A DNA stretch of 64,000 nt, taken from the NCBI RefSeq assembly GCF_030244015.1, contig NZ_JASSYX010000001.1, positions 62,001-126,000 of the forward strand, read 5' to 3'. The stretch is from Pedobacter ginsengisoli (GTDB lineage Bacteria > Bacteroidota > Bacteroidia > Sphingobacteriales > Sphingobacteriaceae). The position numbers and the translations under genes are program-made. Below are positions 53,968 through 62,952 of this stretch, in pieces. Every line of letters begins with the position of its first letter. Within the stretch, counting starts at the first letter, position 1. The notes beneath the pieces were generated by a model. The model worked only from the letters and a program-made list of their open reading frames with translations. It was not told the origin of the DNA and did no database searches.

Positions 53968-56208
53968 TTAGTTTTTCACCCTTTCCACCTCGTTTCCGGC
54001 TCCGCCTGTATTGCGCTTCTTTGTTACGGAAGCCCCCTTACTGAAACTGTAGCTGAAAGAGAGGAGGCCTATCCGGTTGTCGAAAATATTGCGGTAAGTG
54101 GCCCGGGTCTGTGGAATGTTGAGTATTTCACCCTGCGGCCGGAAGCGGTTCAGCACATCACGTAAAGTAAATTTCAGGGTACCTTTATCTCCGAGGATTT
54201 TCTTCTGTATACCTGTGTTGATGTTGTAAAGCACTTTCGTTTTGAACTGCGCACTTTGGTTGGGTGTTACGTACATGGCACTCAGTTCTCCGCTCCATCC
54301 CTTTCCAAAATTAAACTGGTTATTTGGACTGACATAAAAGTAAAAGCTCTGTACCGTATTATCCTCATTGCCGGGCAAGCCGCTAAAATCAATTTTGACG
54401 GCTTCACTGTACATATTTAACGTATACCAGTTTCCTGCTTTCAGGTTCAGGTTAACGGAACCCCCGTAAAAATGCATCTTCCCGATATTTCCCGTCCTGC
54501 TGATGAAAATGCCTTTTTCCTGCTCGATGACTTCGGAAATCTTCGAAGAGGTAACGTTGTAAAAAAGATCAATGCTGATCTTGTTGTTGTGGTTAAAATT
54601 GAGATCGATCTTGTGGGCAAACTCCGGCCTGATGTAAGGGTTGCCGGCAAAGTAGGTGAACTTATCCAGTAAGAAAATAAAGGGGTTCAGGTCCTGGTAG
54701 TAAGGTCGTCTGACCCGTTTCCCATAGTATAATGTCAGTTTGTTTTTGGCGCTGTCCAGTTTGTAGGAAAGATAAACCGTTGGAAATAGATTGGTATAGT
54801 GCTGTGAAAAGGAGGAATCCGGGCGTAACCCATTGCCAAGCTGGTGTCCTTTCATATTGGTCTGTTCCATCCGCAGCCCGGTTTGTACACTCCATTTCTC
54901 CCATTCCTTGCTGAAATTCACATAGGCAGCGTTGATGTTTTCTTTGTACCGGAAATGATTGGTCTTTTCGTTGTCTACCAGCAGCGCATCCTCCTGACGG
55001 ATAAAATAATCTGCAGTATTATCGGTGTTCACAAAGCTGGCCTTCACCCCGGCCGAGAATTTGGCTTTATGTGCCAGAGGCTGCTCGTAGTCGCCCTTTG
55101 CTGAATAAATGGCAATGTCTGAAGGAAGTTCAGCCAGCAGGTCTTCAGTCGTGGTACTGTTGTTTGCCGTATTAAAGATCCTGTTGGCAAACGACTGGTC
55201 CGTTCTGGCACTATACCTGATGTGGTCAAGATCAAAGCTGAGCTCGCGGCCCAGGCTGTCAAACTTATGGCTGTAATTGAAATTGATTCCGTTGCTGTTC
55301 AGTTTCGAACGTTCTGAATTCAGTGCGCTGATCAATGAATCCGTTTGTCCGGCAGGCCCTGTCGCAGCAGCTGTCACTTCTTTCCGGTTGCGGCCTTTGT
55401 TGTAGGATCCGGTAAAGACGAAACCCAGCGTGGTCTTTTCGCTGACGTAGAAGTCCATGCCTGCTTTGACATTTGGCGTTTTGTTCCTGTTGCGGAACAC
55501 CGTACTTTGCATAAAAGCTGAAGTCAGCTGCTGGTCCTGATCGTAAAACCAGCGGTTGATGTCCAGATCCCTCTTGGTATCGGTTTTATTGTAACCGAGA
55601 TTGGTAAATAAATTGAATTTATTTTTGCGGTAGTTCAGATCGATGCTCTCGTTGTGCCGCCAATTCGGAGAGTACCCTGCACCCATATTTATAGATCCGT
55701 TCCAGCCGCTGATCATTGATTTCTTCGTGCGGATGTTGATGACCCCGGCGCCCCCGGCCGCATCGTAGCGGGCGGGGGGATTGGGAATAAGTTCAATCTG
55801 GCTGATACTGCCCGAAGGAAGTGATTTCAGGTAGGCGGCCAGCGCGGCTACTGACAGGTAAGTAGGGCGGTTGTCGATGAGTACGACTACACCCTGCTGG
55901 CCTTTCAGGCTGATCTTTCCATCCTGATCCACCATCACCCCCGGGGCTTTCTCCAGAACCTCCAGCGCGTTGCTGCCCGCATTGGAGATCAGGGCATCAA
56001 CGTTGACCACGGTACGGTCTATTTTGTGTTCTATAAAACTTTTTTTTCCGCTGATCTTCACCTCTTTAAGGTCTACCGGTTTCTTCAGGGTATCAGTTTT
56101 ATGTGCCGTAGTATCTTTTTTTTGAGCAGGGTTGGATTGGGCTGTTGCTAAAATCGGGACAATAGTTATCCAGAGGATGAAAATCATCCTTAAAAAAGAG
56201 CTGGTCAT
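53968..56208 (-). CDS. TonB-dependent-receptor-like outer-membrane beta-barrel protein
   Basis: 746 residues. Signal peptide (MIFILWITIVPILATAQ), a short Thr/Lys linker, then a plug (LKEVKISGKKSFIEHKIDRTVVNVDALISNAGSNALEVLEKAPGVMVDQDGKISLKGQQGVVVLIDNRPTYL, and ARYDAAGGAGVINIRTKK) and a long barrel of alternating aromatic strands. It belongs to the OMP beta-brl_3/TonB-dependent group seen with CarboxypepD-like domains, but the CarboxypepD domain itself is missing. It is 12 bp after the BlaR1-like gene and likely co-transcribed with blaI and blaR1. Function: uptake or envelope role under BlaI/BlaR1 control; ligand unknown. Confidence 0.85.
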   Translation of the reverse strand: MTSSFLRMIFILWITIVPILATAQSNPAQKKDTTAHKTDTLKKPVDLKEVKISGKKSFIEHKIDRTVVNVDALISNAGSNALEVLEKAPGVMVDQDGKISLKGQQGVVVLIDNRPTYLSVAALAAYLKSLPSGSISQIELIPNPPARYDAAGGAGVINIRTKKSMISGWNGSINMGAGYSPNWRHNESIDLNYRKNKFNLFTNLGYNKTDTKRDLDINRWFYDQDQQLTSAFMQSTVFRNRNKTPNVKAGMDFYVSEKTTLGFVFTGSYNKGRNRKEVTAAATGPAGQTDSLISALNSERSKLNSNGINFNYSHKFDSLGRELSFDLDHIRYSARTDQSFANRIFNTANNSTTTEDLLAELPSDIAIYSAKGDYEQPLAHKAKFSAGVKASFVNTDNTADYFIRQEDALLVDNEKTNHFRYKENINAAYVNFSKEWEKWSVQTGLRMEQTNMKGHQLGNGLRPDSSFSQHYTNLFPTVYLSYKLDSAKNKLTLYYGKRVRRPYYQDLNPFIFLLDKFTYFAGNPYIRPEFAHKIDLNFNHNNKISIDLFYNVTSSKISEVIEQEKGIFISRTGNIGKMHFYGGSVNLNLKAGNWYTLNMYSEAVKIDFSGLPGNEDNTVQSFYFYVSPNNQFNFGKGWSGELSAMYVTPNQSAQFKTKVLYNINTGIQKKILGDKGTLKFTLRDVLNRFRPQGEILNIPQTRATYRNIFDNRIGLLSFSYSFSKGASVTKKRNTGGAGNEVERVKN

Positions 56209-56220
56209 ATTTGTCTTTGT

Positions 56221-57924
56221 TTATTTAGTGTGGTAGCTGCTCACTGTACTTACCGATTTACCATCACGGTTATATGAAAAATCAATCGTGTCTTCCGGAG
56301 ACTTCAGGAAATTCCTGAGTACAGCATTCTTTAGGGCTTCAGTCTGTTTTTTGCCATTTACGGTCAGTTCTTTATTGCTGATGTGGAAGCGGAACCGCTC
56401 ACCTTTGGTATCAATGCCTGCTTTTTCCAGCGCCTTGATCAGGTCCTGGGTCAGATCTGAAGTCTTTGCTTCGACTTTTGTTAATGGCGAAAGCTTTACC
56501 TTTGGGTTTGGAGTGGCTATAGGGTTCAGTTTCACTTGCGGGTCTGCGTTAAGGGTTACCGATGAATAATGCAGACTGCTGTCTAATGCCATATTTATGG
56601 CACTGAGCACCGTTGAGGTCAGGTTCGAAGCAAAATTCTCGACGAGCTTATGATCTATGTTTACAGAGACATTGGCAGAGGCATTGGTATCGGTGTTGCT
56701 GTTTGAATTGATGCTTACAGAGATTTCCGGTTCGGTCTTATCTTCAACAGCAGCACCGGCTTTTGTTGTGGTTACAGAAGGACTGATTTTTGCGGCAGGT
56801 CGTTCCTTCTTTTGTTTTGGGGAAGCAGGTTTCTGCGTTGCAGCTGCAGGTCTGGCCGTGGATTTTTCTTTTTTCACAACAGGATCCTGAAATTTAACAG
56901 GCTGAACAGCAGAGTCTGTCGAGCGGAGTACGCTAAAACTGCAGAGCAGCATTACAGCGATCAGCATGCAACCCTTTTCAATAGAATTCAGTGTGACATT
57001 TTTTCGGTAAACCATACGTTTTACCCTTGTGATCAGATTGCTTTCTTTGGCAAATGCCATGGCATAGGCAGGGACGTTTAACTGGTATTCCTTAAACGAC
57101 AGCAGCGCCTGGATATAGCTGTATTTTTCATCTGCATTTTGCAATACCATTTCATCACAGCAGTTTTCCCTTTCTTTGCGGATCATTGCCGAAGTCCACA
57201 ACACTGCAGGGTTGAAGAAGAACAGCAATTCCAGTACATGCTGCAACATATTGACCAGGAAATCCATCCGTTTGATGTGCGCCAGCTCATGCAGTATCAT
57301 CATTTCTATTTCCTTTGGTCTGATGGCAGTGATCATACCCAGAGGAATCAGGATCACAGGCTTAAAATGCCCGATGACAAGCGGTACCTGCGTCAGGCCG
57401 GATTGTACGATCCCGACAGCTTTATTCAAGCCCATCTGTCTGGACAATCTCAATACCTGGTCCTCCCAGTGTCTGCCTGCCGGATATATTTTCCGGGTTT
57501 TCAGATAGTGGAGTTCAAACAGATTGCTGCTGAGTTTGATGCTTTTGACCAGGACAATGAATAGCCAGATGAGCGCGATGGTCCTTGCGTTGTTGTCCAT
57601 AAAATCCCTGCTCAATGTGATCAGGTCTTTAGTAACAGCACTTAATGGATCCCTGTCTGTTATGACCACATTTGGGGCGCCAGTTTCCTTTTGAGGCAAT
57701 ATTTGAGCGCCGGGAGCTTGTGCAGCAGTGTTCAGGCTGTTGAGCTTAAAAACCCCGGTTGCAACAATGCCCGCAGTAAATAAACCCAGTAATGTGACCA
57801 GGATGCGGTAGCGCAATATAGGACTCGCTGAGCGGGTAAGTGCCAGCGTAAGCCCTGTCAGTAAAGCCAGTACCAGGCCAAATGCCAGGGAGTAAAGTAA
57901 AATGGTGTTTAAGATCTGTTCCAT
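56221..57924 (-). CDS. BlaR1-like M56 family zinc metalloprotease/antirepressor
   Basis: 567 residues. Several N-terminal membrane segments (about 8-30, 40-60, 113-130 and a later one near 308-325). The zinc site HELAH is at 212-216, in MMILHELAHIKRMDFL, as in BlaR1/MecR1. The C-terminal extracytoplasmic half has no penicillin-binding SxxK sensor; instead it is Lys/Pro/Ala-rich and then has a fold ending in KALEKAGIDTKGERFRFHISNKELTVNGKKQ, which may be a different sensor. It presumably cleaves or inactivates the BlaI repressor encoded 21 bp upstream in the same direction. The signal is unknown. Confidence 0.88.
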   Translation of the reverse strand: MEQILNTILLYSLAFGLVLALLTGLTLALTRSASPILRYRILVTLLGLFTAGIVATGVFKLNSLNTAAQAPGAQILPQKETGAPNVVITDRDPLSAVTKDLITLSRDFMDNNARTIALIWLFIVLVKSIKLSSNLFELHYLKTRKIYPAGRHWEDQVLRLSRQMGLNKAVGIVQSGLTQVPLVIGHFKPVILIPLGMITAIRPKEIEMMILHELAHIKRMDFLVNMLQHVLELLFFFNPAVLWTSAMIRKERENCCDEMVLQNADEKYSYIQALLSFKEYQLNVPAYAMAFAKESNLITRVKRMVYRKNVTLNSIEKGCMLIAVMLLCSFSVLRSTDSAVQPVKFQDPVVKKEKSTARPAAATQKPASPKQKKERPAAKISPSVTTTKAGAAVEDKTEPEISVSINSNSNTDTNASANVSVNIDHKLVENFASNLTSTVLSAINMALDSSLHYSSVTLNADPQVKLNPIATPNPKVKLSPLTKVEAKTSDLTQDLIKALEKAGIDTKGERFRFHISNKELTVNGKKQTEALKNAVLRNFLKSPEDTIDFSYNRDGKSVSTVSSYHTK

Positions 57925-57945
57925 AATTCAGGTGATTAATAATGG

Positions 57946-58326
57946 TTATTTTTGTTGATCCAGCTTGTTCAAAATGTCCCTGATGATCTTCAGGTCTTCA
58001 GACGAAGCATTCTTGTTGTCCAGCAGCTGCATCACAAGATTCCCTGCTGAGCCATCATAGATGTGGTTCACAAACCTGTCCAGTAAATGGCTTTTGGTTT
58101 TGCTTGGTTCTTCGGCAGCACTGTAAATGTGGGTCATGCTGCTTTCATCTCTGGTCAGCAAACCTTTTTCAGCCATGAGCTGCATTTGTTTTAAAGTAGT
58201 GGTGTAATTGACCTCTTTGATCAGTGACAATTGGTTGTGCACAAACCTGACTGTATTTGGCCCATGTTTCCAAATGACGGTCAATATGTCTAACTCTGCT
58301 TTTGAAGGTTCTATTTTAGGTTCCAT
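57946..58326 (-). CDS. BlaI/MecI/CopY family transcriptional repressor
   Basis: 126 residues. Winged-helix domain: EPSKAELDILTVIWKHGPNTVRFVHNQL, then NYTTTLKQMQLMAEKGLLTRDESSMTHIYSA, with a C-terminal dimerisation and cleavage region (FVNHIYDGSAGNLVMQLLDNK). It represses its own operon and is inactivated by the neighbouring M56 protease. A matching palindrome sits 10 bp upstream of the start. First gene of a blaI-blaR1-beta-barrel unit on the minus strand. Confidence 0.94.
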   Translation of the reverse strand: MEPKIEPSKAELDILTVIWKHGPNTVRFVHNQLSLIKEVNYTTTLKQMQLMAEKGLLTRDESSMTHIYSAAEEPSKTKSHLLDRFVNHIYDGSAGNLVMQLLDNKNASSEDLKIIRDILNKLDQQK

Positions 58327-58336
58327 AAAACAAACA

Positions 58337-58352
58337 TACGATTAAAATCGTA
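58337..58352. promoter_or_regulatory. BlaI-type operator
   Basis: TACGATT-AA-AATCGTA, an almost perfect palindrome (7-bp arms, 2-bp centre), in line with the TAC...GTA operators of BlaI/CopY proteins. It covers the predicted start of the blaI transcript. Confidence 0.7.
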
Positions 58353-58357
58353 CGATG

Positions 58358-58365
58358 CAAATTTA
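58358..58365 (-). promoter_or_regulatory. -7 element of the blaI promoter
   Basis: On the minus strand TAAATTTG, a perfect TAnnTTTG match, six bases upstream of the operator. No TTG at -33 spacing, so the promoter may be weak or of another type. Confidence 0.5.
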
Positions 58366-58435
58366 TTTAACATATTTTTTCTGAATCTGTGAATTTTCTG
58401 TCGCACTGAAACTCTTTGAGCGACTGTAAACCTTT

Positions 58436-59008
58436 CTATGAACGAGTTATTCCATATCTAAGCTGGATAAAACCACGGGTAAAAGTTTTGGTTTCAATCA
58501 GCTCAAGATCATTCATTGCACTTCCCTCTGTAAACAACCGGATTCCTTTTTCAAGGATAGCAGGGCAGATAATCAGCGAGTATTCGTCAATTACACCGCT
58601 GCCGTACAGGGATCGTACCAGGGTCAGGCTGCCCCAAATAACGATGTCCTTTCCGGGCAATTCTTTAAGCCGTGCGATCTCTTCTCTGGCATCAACAAAA
58701 CTCAGGGTAGCGGGCTCAAAATCTCCCCATGGCGCCTCATCAAGTGTGCTGGAAAAAACGATCTTCTTAAGCGCATTTAGTTTAGGTGCGATGATTTCGG
58801 TCGCCGAAGGCCAGTATTGCCTGAACATTTCATAAGTGTTTCGGCCCATGATCATGGTATCCAGTGTTTCTATAAAACGCAGCTGGTTTTTTTCTGCAGT
58901 ATTTTCCTGGTCATTCGGTGCCGTTTGGGGCATAAAACCTAATCCTTTGTCTTGTTGAGCCGCGAAGTTGTCTATGGTTACAAATTCCTGAACGATTACT
59001 TTTCTCAT
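58436..59008 (-). CDS. Dihydrofolate reductase/RibD C-terminal family protein
   Basis: 190 residues: MRKVIVQEFVTIDNFAAQQDKG, TMIMGRNTYEMFRQYW, KKIVFSSTLDEAPWGDFEPATL, KDIVIWGSLTLVRSLYGSGVIDEYSLIICPAILEKGIRLF. This is the RibD_C/DHFR-like fold, a NADPH-binding domain used alone in many small proteins of unclear role. Neither riboflavin nor folate genes are near. A TAAGTTTG -7 element lies 49 bp upstream. It is 110 bp from blaI with no clear connection. Confidence 0.85.
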   Translation of the reverse strand: MRKVIVQEFVTIDNFAAQQDKGLGFMPQTAPNDQENTAEKNQLRFIETLDTMIMGRNTYEMFRQYWPSATEIIAPKLNALKKIVFSSTLDEAPWGDFEPATLSFVDAREEIARLKELPGKDIVIWGSLTLVRSLYGSGVIDEYSLIICPAILEKGIRLFTEGSAMNDLELIETKTFTRGFIQLRYGITRS

Positions 59009-59056
59009 AACTAATTTTAAGATGTTTAAACGAACCTTAGGATTCTCTACTTAAAA

Positions 59057-59064
59057 CAAACTTA
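59057..59064 (-). promoter_or_regulatory. -7 element of the DHFR-like gene promoter
   Basis: TAAGTTTG on the minus strand, an exact -7 match; no TTG at -33 distance. It lies 49 bp before the gene start. Confidence 0.4.
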
Positions 59065-59141
59065 GTGGGTTTTGGTGCTCAGATAAACGGGCAATAGTGA
59101 CAAAAGCAGGGTAGAATGCGACCAGGGTCGTTGAGTTTATT

Positions 59142-61634
59142 CTACTTTTTTTTCCTCAACCTGTATAACGTAAGGCCCCCGGCAAGAACCAGTAATATGG
59201 AACTTACCATTGAGATCTTGTCTCCAACCAGATAAGAAGCGGGCTCAAACTTGAATTCCAGGATATGGCTTCCCCTTCCTAAACAAACCCCCCTCAAGAT
59301 ATAATTGGCCCTGAAATAATTAATTTTCTTACCATCCACATATGCATTCCAGCCTTTGTCATACCAAATCTCGGAGAATATGGCTTTGGCATCTCCGTCG
59401 AGTTCATATTTATACTTCATGTGATCCGGATGGTAGCTGAGCAATTCGATCTTGCCGGTTTTAAAAGGGGTTTTTGAAATGTACGCATTTGCCATAAAAT
59501 TGGTCTTCTCCACAACGGCAGTCGTTTTCGGATCAAAATTGCCGATGGCTTCCATTTCCTCGTCTGCGTTCTTTACGACTTTCAAATCCTTTACAAACCA
59601 GGCATTGCCCAAAGCAGTTGGACGCCGCACAGCTTTCGGTACCGGAGAGGCGCTATCAGTTGCAATGATATACTTCGTGTTGAGCATATCCAGGATTGGT
59701 TCGTTGATCTTGCCATTAAACTGTGTGCTGACCATTTCGTCATAGCGCTGCAGCCTTGCTGAATGTCTTCCGCCTACAGATTTGTGAAAGTAGGAAGCTG
59801 AAGCATCAAAAAAAGGATTGCTCTGCGATCCCCTGGAAAGGTCAATTACGCGGTAGTTGAGCGCAGGGTCTGCCATAATCTGCTGATCTGCGGTTGTCGG
59901 CTGAAAATTCTGCTTCAGTTGGTATTTGTCATAAAAATTGCTGTTATTTAAATACCTGCGGTCTACGGCCCACATGTCGATGAGTATAGCAACGCCCAAA
60001 ATGATGGCGGCTGCTTCCGTTTTTATTTTTGACTTCATCATGAACCAGAGCGTGCCAAATCCTATGCTGACAAAGATCAGTGAGCGCAGCGCATCTGCAC
60101 GTGCAAGTGCTATTCTATCGCCGACCAGGCCTTCACCAATGGCGCTTGCAACTGTTGAATTGCCGCCAAAGGCCTGAGTAAGCTGTGCGAGAAATTCCTG
60201 GTGCGACGCGGTCTTAAAATCAAATAAAACACCGGGAACGAACAGGATCAGCAATAATATCCCGGCAGTAATGTAAAACGAATGCAGGAGTTTTTTGGGA
60301 AGTTCTTTACGCTTGTCTTTTTGGTCAATGAGTTCCTTTAAAGCTAAAAAAGCGAGCAAAGGAAACAGAAACGCAGGTACTGCCAATGCGAAATCAACAG
60401 ATCTGAACTTATTGTACATCGGGACGTAGTCAAAAAACAGATCTGATACCAGTGGGAAATTCCTGCCGAAGGAAAGAAAGATAAAAAGAAAAGAAGTGCT
60501 TGCGATCCACCATTTAAACCGGTTGTTCACAATAAAAAGGCCGAGGATAAACAAGAAGATGACAATGGAGCCAAAGTACCATGAGCCCGCGGTGCTTGGC
60601 TTGTCTCCCCAGTAAGGTCTTAATGCACCGCCCTGATTAAGCTGATCTACGATCTGCTGAGCCTGCCCCTGGTCCATTCCGTTTTTAACCAGTGCTTTGG
60701 CAACTTCAGATTCTCCCGGAGGGAATTTGTCATTGGAAGCGCCGCCGTACATATTTGGAACCAGGAAGGTTGATATTTCACCGACGCCCTGACTGTACTG
60801 ATACGCATAATCCCTGTCTAGGCCCGAACTTGCGTTTGGTCCTTTTTGCGTCAGGTTTGACTTGCCGCGGATGGACTCCTGACCATATTCCCAGGTTGAC
60901 CAAAGCGAGCCGGCATTGATGGCCACCGCAAGCAGGACTGCTCCAGCCAGGCAGGCAACCGCCTTAAAAAATGTTTTACCCTGCTTTGTGGAAATAGCAT
61001 GGTAGAGTTCTATCAGCATGAATATCAGGATAATGATGAACAAGTAATAGGTCATCTGGACGTGGTTTGTCCTGATCTCCAGTGCTAAAAAGAAGGCGGT
61101 GAGCACACTGCCGGGCAACAGATATTTTCCGCCCCGCATAGTCAGCAGGATCGAACCCAGGACAGGTGCAAAAATAGCCATAGCCATGGCGTGGTTGCTA
61201 TGGCCTGCCAAGATGTAAATGAAGTTATAGGAACTGAACGTAAAGGCAACCGCGCCCGCCGCTGCCAGCCAGGGTTTCATTTTCAATACATTCAGCAGGA
61301 AGTAAGATCCCAGAAAAAAACATAGAATGGTGTCAACAGGATCTGGAAATACATTTTTCAGAAAATCGATTACATAGGTAGTCATGTTTCCCGGATATCT
61401 GGCCCAGATCTGAAAAGCAGGCATTCCGCCGAACATGGAATTTGTCCACAACGGAGCTGTCCCGGTTTGGGCTTTTACATCCATGATCTCTTTGGACATG
61501 GCCTGGGCTTCCATCACATCACTTTGGTAAAGTACTTTGCCCTGCATTGCTGGACTAAAGTAAATGAGGCACAAAGCCAGAAAAATGGCAATGATCACAA
61601 AATGAATATAATTGGACTGAAACCACTTTTTCAT
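59142..61634 (-). CDS. YfhO family multi-spanning membrane protein
   Basis: 830 residues with a dozen or more hydrophobic segments in the first two thirds (first at about 10-28: YIHFVIIAIFLALCLIYF). Luminal loop motifs GKVLYQSDVMEAQAMSKEI, TNSMFGGMPAFQIWARYPGNM, and FNGKINEPILDMLNTKYII are typical of YfhO proteins (PF09586), which are related to GT-C glycosyltransferases and PMT-like enzymes. In Gram-positive bacteria YfhO glycosylates wall teichoic or lipoteichoic acid; in Bacteroidota its role is open. The last part ends in a single C-terminal TM helix. It lies 73 bp downstream of the DUF3999 gene. Confidence 0.9.
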   Translation of the reverse strand: MKKWFQSNYIHFVIIAIFLALCLIYFSPAMQGKVLYQSDVMEAQAMSKEIMDVKAQTGTAPLWTNSMFGGMPAFQIWARYPGNMTTYVIDFLKNVFPDPVDTILCFFLGSYFLLNVLKMKPWLAAAGAVAFTFSSYNFIYILAGHSNHAMAMAIFAPVLGSILLTMRGGKYLLPGSVLTAFFLALEIRTNHVQMTYYLFIIILIFMLIELYHAISTKQGKTFFKAVACLAGAVLLAVAINAGSLWSTWEYGQESIRGKSNLTQKGPNASSGLDRDYAYQYSQGVGEISTFLVPNMYGGASNDKFPPGESEVAKALVKNGMDQGQAQQIVDQLNQGGALRPYWGDKPSTAGSWYFGSIVIFLFILGLFIVNNRFKWWIASTSFLFIFLSFGRNFPLVSDLFFDYVPMYNKFRSVDFALAVPAFLFPLLAFLALKELIDQKDKRKELPKKLLHSFYITAGILLLILFVPGVLFDFKTASHQEFLAQLTQAFGGNSTVASAIGEGLVGDRIALARADALRSLIFVSIGFGTLWFMMKSKIKTEAAAIILGVAILIDMWAVDRRYLNNSNFYDKYQLKQNFQPTTADQQIMADPALNYRVIDLSRGSQSNPFFDASASYFHKSVGGRHSARLQRYDEMVSTQFNGKINEPILDMLNTKYIIATDSASPVPKAVRRPTALGNAWFVKDLKVVKNADEEMEAIGNFDPKTTAVVEKTNFMANAYISKTPFKTGKIELLSYHPDHMKYKYELDGDAKAIFSEIWYDKGWNAYVDGKKINYFRANYILRGVCLGRGSHILEFKFEPASYLVGDKISMVSSILLVLAGGLTLYRLRKKK

Positions 61635-61707
61635 GGAACGTAATAGAATAAATTAAACTAAATGGGTTAAAACTTTCCGTAAAGAAAGTAAAATAAAATT
61701 CAAAACC

Positions 61708-62952
61708 TTAGCTGCCAGAAGAGTTCTTCAGCATTTTAAAAGAGAACCAACCCAGCAGAATAATGATGACGGCCATTAATCCCCAAAGCCAGGCTTTATT
61801 CTCAAATAAAGGTTTTTCAGTTTTTATGATATAAGCGGGGTTGTTTTGCTGCTCACCGACAACGATAGCGCTTACATTAGCCGGGATTTTCTGCTCAAAT
61901 TTTTCGATGTCGTAACTTGGCGCCGCGACATCCGGGTTTCCATACAACAGGGCATAGGTGTATTTTGGGTCATCAAAGCGGGCTATCAACTCGTAGATAT
62001 TGCCTTTCAGTTCCAGATCCCTGATGCGTAAAGGCTTGTTGTCATTGTTTTGAATGGTGATCCGTAATCTTGAAGCGGTGGTGTTGTCAAAATTGAACTC
62101 AGGTTTTTCCAAAGAGGTGATGTTGCCCTCATATAAGTCTGAATAATTGTATTGAATTCCCTTGTCTGTTTTAAAACTGTCGGTCGCGTATTCAATTTTG
62201 ACCGCCCTGTAAAAATCGAAATCGCTTTGGACATTGATCTTCAGGTAGGAAACCGGGACCAGGCCATCTAAACTGACATCAATTGTGCTTGCCTTTGTAA
62301 CGGCGTCTTTTGTGATCCTGAGCGGCCTGTGACTGATTTTTTTATAGACGCCTTTAACGGTGTCTGTTTTCGCAATTTTGGCGGACACCAATACCGGCTG
62401 AACAGGGCTTTTCAACAAGATTCTGAAGTATTGAAATTTGGCATCCGGAAAGTTTAATCTGGTAAATTCATAATCAGTATCGCTATTTTTGATCGACAAA
62501 ATCCGGTAATTGTTCAGGATCTTAAACCATTCTTTATTGTCATTGCTGCCTTCCAGATTTGTTTTCCAATCGAAATTTGCCTGTTTAAAACTGAGGACGA
62601 TCTGGTTGATGGTGTTTGCCGCGGGCGACTGAAAGGTGAAATAATATCCGTTTTCATTCACCGACTGGTTGAGCTGTTTAAAATCAATTTCAGTGCTGCT
62701 GATCTTATCGGCCCTCTGTTTTAAGATATAAGGGACCTCAAGGGTATCTTTCCCGTTGATTCCATAGATCCTGAGGTCTCCAAAACCTGGCTGTATGTGC
62801 TTTAGCATCTGGTCCGGCAACTGCAGTGTGTGCCAGGTTGCGGTCACTCCGCTGATCGCGCGTTTATATTTATAACTGTCCGTTTGCGCGCTTAACCCCT
62901 GAACAAGTATCATGCACAGTAAAAAAAGGTTAGTCTTCAGCTTTAGCATCAT
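61708..62952 (-). CDS. DUF3999 family membrane-anchored protein
   Basis: 414 residues: signal peptide (MILVQGLSAQ), a large periplasmic part with two discoidin-like beta segments (NQIVLSFKQANFDWKTNLEGSNDNKEWFKI; SYLKINVQSDFDFYRAVKIEYA), and a C-terminal TM helix (WLWGLMAVIIILLGWFSF). This fits DUF3999. It overlaps the DUF2339 gene start by 23 bp, and such pairs recur in other genomes, suggesting a joint membrane complex. Function unknown. Confidence 0.8.
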   Translation of the reverse strand: MMLKLKTNLFLLCMILVQGLSAQTDSYKYKRAISGVTATWHTLQLPDQMLKHIQPGFGDLRIYGINGKDTLEVPYILKQRADKISSTEIDFKQLNQSVNENGYYFTFQSPAANTINQIVLSFKQANFDWKTNLEGSNDNKEWFKILNNYRILSIKNSDTDYEFTRLNFPDAKFQYFRILLKSPVQPVLVSAKIAKTDTVKGVYKKISHRPLRITKDAVTKASTIDVSLDGLVPVSYLKINVQSDFDFYRAVKIEYATDSFKTDKGIQYNYSDLYEGNITSLEKPEFNFDNTTASRLRITIQNNDNKPLRIRDLELKGNIYELIARFDDPKYTYALLYGNPDVAAPSYDIEKFEQKIPANVSAIVVGEQQNNPAYIIKTEKPLFENKAWLWGLMAVIIILLGWFSFKMLKNSSGS

